Of a stretch of DNA of 64,000 nt, positions 57,227-64,000 are shown one piece after another. Source of the DNA: an uncultured Lachnospiraceae bacterium (GTDB lineage: Bacteria; Bacillota; Clostridia; Lachnospirales; Lachnospiraceae); contig CANQBX010000005.1 in NCBI GenBank assembly GCA_947589095.1, forward strand, positions 21,712 to 85,711, written 5' to 3'. Numbering within the stretch: the stretch's first letter is position 1; every line of letters starts with the position of its first letter. The position numbers were made by a program, and so were the translations under genes. The notes beneath the pieces are model-generated. The model searched no databases, was not told the origin of the DNA, and worked only from the letters and a program-made list of their open reading frames with translations.

Positions 57227-58456
57227 ATGGCAGACAACAACACTAAGAAGAAAAGCGGCGGCGGAGCCTTGCTGGGAGCGGCATTTATCATGGCGACATC
57301 GGCCATCGGCCCCGGCTTCCTGACGCAGACGGCAAGCTTTACCGGCACCCATCAGGCCAGCTTCGGTTTCGTGATCCTGGCGTCCATCGTCCTGGCGGCT
57401 ATCGCGCAGATCAATATCTGGAGAGTGCTGTGCGTATCGGGACTGCGCGGACAGGACGTAGCCAATAAGATCCTTCCGGGTCTGGGTTATGTCGTATCGC
57501 TCCTGGTCGCCTTCGGCGGACTGGTATTCAACATCGGCAACGTCGGCGGCGGCGGCCTGGGCTTCAATACGCTCCTGGGTCTTCCGACCAAGGCGGGCTG
57601 CGCTCTGGCGAGCGCCATCGCGATCGCGGTATTCCTGATCAAGGATGCCAAGGCAGCTATGGATAACCTGGCGAAGGTTCTGGGCGGCATCATGATCGTA
57701 GTTATTTTCATTATCATTCTCGTTGTGAAGCCTCCGGTCGGCGACGCGCTTGTCAACACCGTAGTTCCTTCCACCGGGTACGGCGCGCTGGTTCCGGCCA
57801 TCATCACACTGCTGGGCGGCACAGTCGGCGGCTACATCACATTCTCCGGCGCGCACCGTCTGATCGACGCGGGCATCACCGGCGAGAAGAATCTGAAAGA
57901 GATCAATAAGAGCTCCGTTATGGGGATCGGGATCGCGACCATTGTCCGGATCTTCCTGTTCCTGGCGATTCTGGGCGTTGTTGTGAAGCTGACCGGCGGC
58001 GAGACGCTGGATGCTTCGAACCCGGCGGCTGACGCGTTCCGTCGCGGAGCCGGCGAGATCGGCTACCGCTTCGCGGGCCTGGTGATCCTGTGCGCGGCTG
58101 TTACGTCCATCATCGGCGCGGCCTATACGTCGGTTTCGTTCCTGAAGACCTTCCATCCGGCGATCGCGAAATATGAAAACTGGGTCGTCATCGGATTCAT
58201 CGTTGTTTCCGCGATCATCATGCTGGCGATCGGAACCACGCCGGCGACGATGCTGATCCTGGCGGGCGCGGTGAACGGCCTGATCCTGCCGATCACCCTG
58301 GGCATCTGCCTGATCGCGTCCAAGAGCAAGAAGATCATGGGCGACGACTACAAGCATCCGACGGTTCTGCTGGTACTGGGCGTGATCGTGGTCATCATTT
58401 CCGCTTACCTGGGGATCACGACGTTCATGTCCAACATGGGGAACCTGCTTGGATAA
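57227..58456 (+). CDS. Nramp-family-like transporter (non-canonical, lacks DPGN and MPH motifs)
   Basis: Eleven or so TM segments; TM1 region ATSAIGPGFLTQTASFTG; TM6 region GTVGGYITFSGAHRLIDAG; linked to pxpBCA genes. Confidence 0.78.
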   Translation: MADNNTKKKSGGGALLGAAFIMATSAIGPGFLTQTASFTGTHQASFGFVILASIVLAAIAQINIWRVLCVSGLRGQDVANKILPGLGYVVSLLVAFGGLVFNIGNVGGGGLGFNTLLGLPTKAGCALASAIAIAVFLIKDAKAAMDNLAKVLGGIMIVVIFIIILVVKPPVGDALVNTVVPSTGYGALVPAIITLLGGTVGGYITFSGAHRLIDAGITGEKNLKEINKSSVMGIGIATIVRIFLFLAILGVVVKLTGGETLDASNPAADAFRRGAGEIGYRFAGLVILCAAVTSIIGAAYTSVSFLKTFHPAIAKYENWVVIGFIVVSAIIMLAIGTTPATMLILAGAVNGLILPITLGICLIASKSKKIMGDDYKHPTVLLVLGVIVVIISAYLGITTFMSNMGNLLG

Positions 58457-58549
58457 TAAAGAAAATTAGTTTCGCAGCGCGCCGGTCTTTGCTGCATGCA
58501 GTTTTACAGCCGGCAGACAGACGGCGTGCCGCGGGGTACATCATGTTAA

Positions 58550-58634
58550 CAGGCAGGAAGCTGCGCTGGGGGCGCGTTTCCTGCGTCACCAAAGAAGGTG
58601 CAATCTATGTTCGATCCGGTTGCACCTTTCTTCC
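58550..58634 (+). promoter_or_regulatory. Two stem-loops in the leader of pxpB
   Basis: GCAGGAAgctGCGC-tggg-GGCGCgtTTCCTGC and GAAGGTGCAA...TTGCACCTTTCTTCC. Confidence 0.55.
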
Positions 58635-58830
58635 TATATATGATACGAAATCTGTGTTATTGGCTGAAAATTTCGGTTGCAGATAGTATGACGGACCAGG
58701 AGACCAGACGGATATATTTGCACGTGATTGTATTATATCAGGAAGATAACATAAGGAAATTATATGCAGGAACGCCGCGGTATCCGCGCAGGCGGCTATC
58801 GGCGGCGGGAGAGGAGCAAAGCGACATTCT

Positions 58831-59559
58831 ATGCAGAATATTAAGATCCTGACAGCGGGAGACAGTTCCCTGCTGGTCGAATTCGGTTCGGAGATCAGCC
58901 CGCAGATTAACCAGAAGATCGCGGCCACCGTGAAGCTCATGCACGAGCAGAACATCGAGGGCGTGGTGGACGTGATCCCGGCTTTCTGCTCCCTGCTGAT
59001 CAATTACGATCCCCGCGTCATCCGCTACGAGCAGATGAAGAAGCGGATCGAGGGTATCCTGAAGGTGGATGTCCGCACCGGTGCGCAGACGAAGAAGATT
59101 TTCGAGATCCCGGTCCTTTACGGCGGGGAATACGGCCCGGATCTGTCCTATATCGCGGAGCACGCGGGCCTTACGCAGGAGGAGGTCATAAAGATCCATT
59201 CCTCCAGCGATTATCTGATCTATATGCTGGGATTTCTGCCCGGCTTCTGTTACTTAGGCGGTCTGGACGAGCGCATCCACACGCCGCGCCTTGCCAATCC
59301 GCGGCTTAAGATCCCGGCGGGCAGCGTCGGTATCGGCGGATCCCAGACCGGCATCTATCCCCTGGATTCTCCGGGCGGATGGCAGTTAATGGGAATGACT
59401 CCGGTGAAGACCTACGATCCGGCGCGGGAGACGCCGATCCTGGTGCAGGCCGGCGAATACATCCGTTTCGTTCCCATCGACGAGGCGGAATATAAGCGGA
59501 TCGCGGAACTGGTGGACCGGGGCGAGTATGAGTGCCCGATCCGCAGAGAGGAGGCGTAG
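58831..59559 (+). CDS. pxpB: 5-oxoprolinase subunit B (KipI family)
   Basis: ILTAGDSSLLVEFG, FLPGFCYLGGLDERIHTPRLANPRLKIPAGSVGIGGSQTGIYPLDSPGGWQLMGMTP. Confidence 0.94.
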   Translation: MQNIKILTAGDSSLLVEFGSEISPQINQKIAATVKLMHEQNIEGVVDVIPAFCSLLINYDPRVIRYEQMKKRIEGILKVDVRTGAQTKKIFEIPVLYGGEYGPDLSYIAEHAGLTQEEVIKIHSSSDYLIYMLGFLPGFCYLGGLDERIHTPRLANPRLKIPAGSVGIGGSQTGIYPLDSPGGWQLMGMTPVKTYDPARETPILVQAGEYIRFVPIDEAEYKRIAELVDRGEYECPIRREEA

Positions 59560-59560
59560 C

Positions 59561-60574
59561 ATGGGCATCCGTATCATCAAGGCAGGCATGATGACCACCG
59601 TACAGGATCTGGGCCGTACCGGCTATCAGAGCCAGGGCTTTCCGGTGGCCGGCGTTATGGATGTGCGGTCCTTTAAGATCGCGAACCTCCTTTTGGACAA
59701 TCCGGAAAATGAGGCCGTGCTGGAATTTACGCTGATCGGCCCGACGCTGGAATTTACGTCGGACACGCTGATCGCGATCACCGGCGGGGATTTCCAGCCG
59801 ACGATCAACGGGGAACCGGCGCCGATGTACACGGCTATTTATGTCAATAAGGGCGACGTGCTGAAATTCTCCAGCGCCCGCACCGGAAGCCGGGGCTATG
59901 TGGCATTTTCCAGCTATTTAAAGATACCGGTGGTTATGGGCAGCCGCTGCACGAACATGAAGAGCTCCATCGGTGGCTTTAAGGGGCGCAAGCTTCAGGA
60001 TGGCGACTATATCGAATTTCGTATCAAGAGACGTTATCTGCCGTTCTTTCTGTCCAGGACGCTGGATCTGGACGAGTTTGACCAGGAAGACGCGACGCTT
60101 CGGGTGGTCATGGGACCGCAGGACTATCTGTTCAGCAAACAGGGCATCGATACGTTCCTAAGCAGCGAATACAAGGTGACCAGCGATTTCGACCGCATGG
60201 GCTGCCGGCTGGAGGGACCGTTCATTTCCCGCAAGGAAGACAAGGACATGATCTCCGACGGCATCGCCTTCGGCTCCATCCAGGTGCCGGCCCACGGCAA
60301 GCCGATCATCCTTCTGGCCGACCGGCAGACCACCGGCGGGTATCCGAAGATCGCCACGGTGGCGTCGGTGGATATCCCGAAGCTGGTGCAGAGAAAGACC
60401 GACCATTCGATCCGGTTCAAAGCCATTTCCGTAGAGGAGGCCCAGAAGCTTTATCTGGCGGAGCTGGAAGAGCTGAACGAGATGCGCAAGAAGATCCACA
60501 GGCCGTGCAAAGAGGTTCTGGAGTGCCGGCAGACGGCGAAGCGGCTGAGGAGGCTTTTTGAGGCGCAGATGTAG
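59561..60574 (+). CDS. pxpC: 5-oxoprolinase subunit C / biotin-dependent carboxyltransferase family (KipA)
   Basis: IRIIKAGMMTTVQDLGRTGYQSQGFPVAGVMDVRSFKIANLLLDNPENEAVLE, DRMGCRLEGP, SDGIAFGSIQVPAHGKPIILLADRQTTGGYPKIATV. Confidence 0.94.
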   Translation: MGIRIIKAGMMTTVQDLGRTGYQSQGFPVAGVMDVRSFKIANLLLDNPENEAVLEFTLIGPTLEFTSDTLIAITGGDFQPTINGEPAPMYTAIYVNKGDVLKFSSARTGSRGYVAFSSYLKIPVVMGSRCTNMKSSIGGFKGRKLQDGDYIEFRIKRRYLPFFLSRTLDLDEFDQEDATLRVVMGPQDYLFSKQGIDTFLSSEYKVTSDFDRMGCRLEGPFISRKEDKDMISDGIAFGSIQVPAHGKPIILLADRQTTGGYPKIATVASVDIPKLVQRKTDHSIRFKAISVEEAQKLYLAELEELNEMRKKIHRPCKEVLECRQTAKRLRRLFEAQM

Positions 60575-60608
60575 ACAGATAACAGGAAAATGAAAGGGGA
60601 ACAAGACG

Positions 60609-61061
60609 ATGGATCTTGAGAAGATTGCAGGATTAGTGAAAATGATCGAAGAATCCGGACTGACGGAGTTTACGTATAAAGAGGGCGACGTGAAGATCAC
60701 GATGAGCAAGCTGGAGCATCCGCCGGTGGTGGCGGCCGGAATGCCGGCCATGCCGGTTGGCGGACCGGCGCCGGCCGGCGCGGCGCCGGCTCCCGCGGCA
60801 GCACCTGCGGAGGAGGACGAGGTCCTCTTCATCACGGCGCCGATCGTGGGAACTTTCTATTCGGCGGCGGGCCCGGATATCCCGGCCTATGTGCGCGTGG
60901 GCGACCGGATCAAGGAAGGCCAGACGGTCTGCATCCTGGAGGCCATGAAGCTGATGAATGAGATTCAGTGCGAATTCGACTGCGAGATCGAGGCGGTCCT
61001 GGTCAGCAATGAGCAGAAGGTGGAGTACGGTCAGCCCCTGTTCCGCGTAAAGAAGATCTGA
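60609..61061 (+). CDS. accB: acetyl-CoA carboxylase-type biotin carboxyl carrier protein
   Basis: Ala/Pro linker, APIVGTFYSAAGPD, CILEAMKLMNEIQCE biotinylation motif. Confidence 0.94.
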   Translation: MDLEKIAGLVKMIEESGLTEFTYKEGDVKITMSKLEHPPVVAAGMPAMPVGGPAPAGAAPAPAAAPAEEDEVLFITAPIVGTFYSAAGPDIPAYVRVGDRIKEGQTVCILEAMKLMNEIQCEFDCEIEAVLVSNEQKVEYGQPLFRVKKI

Positions 61062-61078
61062 CACACGGAGGTAGGCAT

Positions 61079-62431
61079 ATGATTAACAAAGTTCTGATCG
61101 CCAACCGCGGCGAGATCGCCGTCCGCATCATCCGCGCTTGCCGCTGCATGGGCATCCAGAGCGTGGCGATCTATTCGAAGGAGGACGCGGACAGTCTCCA
61201 TGTGCAGCTGGCGGACCAGCGCGTCTGCATCGGCGAAGGCCCGGCGAAGGACAGCTATCTGAACATGGACCACATCATCGCCGCCGCCGAGAATGTGCAG
61301 GCGGACGCGATCCATCCCGGCTTCGGATTCCTGTCGGAGAACAGTACCTTTGCCCGCAAATGCCAGGAGAACGGCATCATTTTCATCGGCCCGGATCCGG
61401 ACGTGATCGACCGGATGGGCAATAAATCCGAGGCCCGCAAGACCATGATGGACGCGGGCGTGCCCGTGGTGCCCGGTTCCCGGGAAGCGGTCTACGATGT
61501 GGAAGACGCGAAGAAAGAAGCGGAGCGGATCGGCTATCCGATCATGATCAAGGCGTCCTCCGGCGGAGGCGGCAAGGGCATGCGGGTGGCGAACTCTCCC
61601 GAGGATTTTGAGGTCCAGTTTAACATGGCCCAGCGGGAGTCGGCCAACGCCTTCGGCGACGACGCCATGTACCTGGAGCGCTGCATCGTGAATCCCCGCC
61701 ATGTGGAGATCCAGATCATGGCGGATTCCCACGGAAACGTGGTGGCGCTGGGGGAGCGCGACTGTTCCGTGCAGCGCAACCACCAGAAGCTGATCGAGGA
61801 ATCGCCGTCGCCGGCTATCGACGACGCGGCGCGCCGGAAAATGAACGAGTACGCGGTTCTGGCCGCAAAGACCGTGGGCTATACCAACGCGGGAACCATC
61901 GAATACATCGTAAGCCCCGCGGGTGAATTCTATTTTATGGAAATGAACACTCGCATTCAGGTGGAGCACGGCGTTACGGAGATGGTAACCGGAACGGACC
62001 TGATCATCGAGCAGATCCGGGTGGCCATGGGCGAACCGTTAAGCTTCACCCAGGACGACATCCATCCGAAGGGCCATGCCATCGAATGCCGCATCAACGC
62101 GGAGATCCCGGAGAAGAATTTCATGCCCAGCCCCGGTCTGGTACAGTTCGTGCATCTGCCGGCCGGCAACGGCGTGCGGGTGGACACCGGGCTTTACAGC
62201 GGTTATCGGATCCCGTCGCTGTACGATTCCATGATCGCCAAGATCATCGTTCACGCTCCCACGCGGGAGGCGGCGCTTCTGAAGATGCGCGCGGCGCTGG
62301 ATGAGATGGTGGTCATCGGCGTGGAGACGAACCTGGACTTCCAGTACCAGATCATCCGGCACCCGACGTTTATCGAAGGGAAGGCGGACACCGGGTTTAT
62401 TGAGAGTTTCATGAAGATGAAGGGGCAGTAA
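61079..62431 (+). CDS. accC: acetyl-CoA carboxylase-type biotin carboxylase
   Basis: INKVLIANRGEIAVRIIRACRCMGI, HPGFGFLSENSTFARKC, KASSGGGGKGMRVA, FYFMEMNTRIQVEHGVTEMVTGTDLI. Confidence 0.96.
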   Translation: MINKVLIANRGEIAVRIIRACRCMGIQSVAIYSKEDADSLHVQLADQRVCIGEGPAKDSYLNMDHIIAAAENVQADAIHPGFGFLSENSTFARKCQENGIIFIGPDPDVIDRMGNKSEARKTMMDAGVPVVPGSREAVYDVEDAKKEAERIGYPIMIKASSGGGGKGMRVANSPEDFEVQFNMAQRESANAFGDDAMYLERCIVNPRHVEIQIMADSHGNVVALGERDCSVQRNHQKLIEESPSPAIDDAARRKMNEYAVLAAKTVGYTNAGTIEYIVSPAGEFYFMEMNTRIQVEHGVTEMVTGTDLIIEQIRVAMGEPLSFTQDDIHPKGHAIECRINAEIPEKNFMPSPGLVQFVHLPAGNGVRVDTGLYSGYRIPSLYDSMIAKIIVHAPTREAALLKMRAALDEMVVIGVETNLDFQYQIIRHPTFIEGKADTGFIESFMKMKGQ

Positions 62432-62579
62432 AGAGGGCTGACTTTGGAGTGTGCGTCCGGCAGGCCTGTTATATCCTGACTGCGGCAGCGTTTCACAGAC
62501 GGAGGAAGCAGGTAAACGCTGCCGGGAGGATGTCCGGAAGTTTTCTTCAGTCGGACAGAATGAAAAGGAGTGGAGAGAT

Positions 62580-63347
62580 ATGTATCGCGTAGACTTAAAC
62601 AGCGACCTGGGCGAGAGCTTCGGCCGCTATACACTGGGAAATGACGATAAGATCATCCCGTTAGTGACGTCCGCCAACGTGGCCTGCGGCTTTCACGCCT
62701 CGGACCCGGTGGTAATGGACAAGACGATCGCCATGGCGGCCGCCGCCGGCATCCGCGCAGGCGCGCATCCCGGCTTCCCGGATCTTATGGGCTTCGGCCG
62801 CAGGAACATGGTGGTATCGCCGGACGAGGCGAAGGCGTATACGCTGTATCAGCTGGGCGCCCTGGACGCATTTCTGCGGGTCCACGGTATGAAGATGCAG
62901 CATGTGAAGCCCCACGGCGCGTTCTACAATATGGCGGCTAAGGACTACACGCTGTCGAAGGCGATCTGCGAGGCGGTGAAGACATATGACGCGGATCTGA
63001 TCGTGCTGGCCTTATCCGGCGGTGAGCTGGCCCGCGCGGCCATGGATCTGGGGCTTCGCACCGCGCAGGAGGTCTTCGCGGACCGTGCCTACGAGGAGGA
63101 CGGGACGCTGGTGAACCGCCGCAAGGAGGGAGCCATGATTACCGATGAGGACGAGGCCATCGCCCGCGTGATCCGCATGGTGAAGGAGCAGAAGGTGACG
63201 GCGATCACCGGCGGGGACATTCCGATCCGGGCGGATTCCGTCTGCGTCCACGGGGACGGCGCGAAGGCGCTGGCGTTCGTGGAGAAGATCCGCGCGGCGC
63301 TTACGGCGGAGGGCGTTGAGATCTGCGCGCTTGAAGAGATCGTGTGA
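62580..63347 (+). CDS. pxpA: 5-oxoprolinase subunit A (LamB/YcsF family)
   Basis: VDLNSDLGESFGRYTLGNDDKIIPLVTSANVACGFHASDP, GAHPGFPDLMGFGRRNM, VKPHGAFYNMA. Confidence 0.95.
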   Translation: MYRVDLNSDLGESFGRYTLGNDDKIIPLVTSANVACGFHASDPVVMDKTIAMAAAAGIRAGAHPGFPDLMGFGRRNMVVSPDEAKAYTLYQLGALDAFLRVHGMKMQHVKPHGAFYNMAAKDYTLSKAICEAVKTYDADLIVLALSGGELARAAMDLGLRTAQEVFADRAYEEDGTLVNRRKEGAMITDEDEAIARVIRMVKEQKVTAITGGDIPIRADSVCVHGDGAKALAFVEKIRAALTAEGVEICALEEIV

Positions 63348-63426
63348 GGTAAGAACAAGGCGGGAGCGGGCGGTAAGAGTAATTGACGGAAAACAAGGAG
63401 AATTCGTGCTGCTGCGGCAACACCAA

Positions 63427-63459
63427 AATCAGGGGCTATGGCGACATAGTCCCTGATTT
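63427..63459 (+). terminator. Terminator-like hairpin preceding group II intron
   Basis: AATCAGGG-g-CTATG-gcga-CATAG-t-CCCTGATT then T-rich/A-rich sequence. Confidence 0.8.
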
Positions 63460-63467
63460 AACATAAT

Positions 63468-64000
63468 GTGCGCCCGGCGGCGCACGTTTCTAAAGGGTGA
63501 AAGTCCCGAATCCGCCCGGTAGTGGGAAGGATATAGCCGAAGGCAAGGGTGTCCATCGCGAGGTGGAATCTGAAGGAAGCCGGATGTGGGAACAGACTAA
63601 CCACGAGCAAACCTCTGGCCTGACGAACAGAAACCGCACAAAAGGCTATGCATGAGGGTAAGACTGCATTACAAGCTGAAGCCCGATAACTACACGGAAT
63701 CATGCATGGTAGATGTGGCAGGTAGATGGAGGGAAAGAAACGTGTGGTACCCGGGGAGGTCTGTGCGGCATGTCTTGAAAAGGATAACCACGGCCGAGAG
63801 GCAGTGCTGAACGCACAGAAGTCAGCAGAGGCCATAGTAGCAGAGATGTGAAGGGCCGAATCAACAGGAGTCTTTAGTACGACCCGGAAAGGAGGAATGG
63901 GCAGATGGATGCAGAAAACAGTAAAGAAAGCTGCTTGCAGAGAGATAGTGCGGAACACAAAGGGTATGTAAGAGCGCATCGCTCATTCAACCGGATATGG
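63468..64000 (+). mobile_element. Group II intron, 5' part (class C-like), truncated by window end
   Basis: 5' end GTGCGCCC; AGGGTGAAAGTCCCGAA, GCAAGGGTGTCCATCGCGAGGTGGAATCTGAAGGAAGC, GGCCTGACGAACAG, TACCCGGGGAGGTCTG and ACAGAAGTCAGCAGAGGCCATAGTA are group II intron RNA motifs. Confidence 0.88.
63905..64000 (+). CDS. ltrA: Group II intron-encoded reverse transcriptase/maturase, N-terminal fragment
   Basis: Open frame to window end: MDAENSKESCLQRDSAEHKGYVRAHRSFNRIW; position matches intron domain IV. Confidence 0.6.
   Translation, partial: MDAENSKESCLQRDSAEHKGYVRAHRSFNRIW

Noticed and set aside
57176-58357. 393 aa minus-strand ORF
   Set aside because: Antisense of the Nramp-like transporter; composition (D/R/Q-rich) typical of a reverse frame.
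61031-61969. 312 aa minus-strand ORF
   Set aside because: Antisense of accC.

Overview
The window looks like a chromosomal segment of a Gram-positive, spore-forming Clostridia/Lachnospiraceae-type bacterium. Supporting signs are an alpha/beta SASP gene, ylbJ, recU, a THF riboswitch and LplB/LplC-type sugar ABC permeases. Main blocks: (1) 0-2.2 kb: PNPOx-like fragment, GNAT and a PLP racemase with an in-frame insertion. (2) 2.4-21 kb: a glycan-utilisation locus with a GH2 enzyme, a LacI-ribokinase fusion regulator, GH51 arabinofuranosidase, ribokinase, sugar ABC transporter, two sialidase-fold paralogs (one lipoprotein, one apparently cytosolic) flanking a KDPG-type aldolase, several esterases/hydrolases and a LarA-like protein. 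(3) 21-33 kb: acyltransferase, THF riboswitch-folT, Mrp ATPase, CadC-like repressor with Cd/Zn P-type ATPase, glnA with an ANTAR regulator, dapF, dapL, polysaccharide deacetylase. (4) 33-40 kb: lysine-rich DUF6465-type protein, an IS200-like element with hairpin-dense flanks, and a two-component system divergent from a LanFEG-like ABC exporter. (5) 40-57 kb: housekeeping genes (HerA-like ATPase, two RsmB/F-type methyltransferases, recG, SASP, rsmD, coaD, ylbJ, pseudouridine synthases, recU). (6) 57-63.4 kb: a pxp/acc operon containing an Nramp-like transporter without the metal-binding motifs and all parts of a split urea-carboxylase-like enzyme. (7) 63.47 kb to the end: the 5' part of a group II intron sitting just after a terminator hairpin, as expected for class C. 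The most unusual non-coding signals are a ~250 bp nested palindrome at 46.43-46.68 kb, a dispersed GGCGCCAGTGGCGCC-type hairpin family, helically phased GTAAGG repeats at 37.08 kb, and three conserved enzymes carrying low-complexity in-frame insertions. All calls are by eye from sequence; no searches were run.
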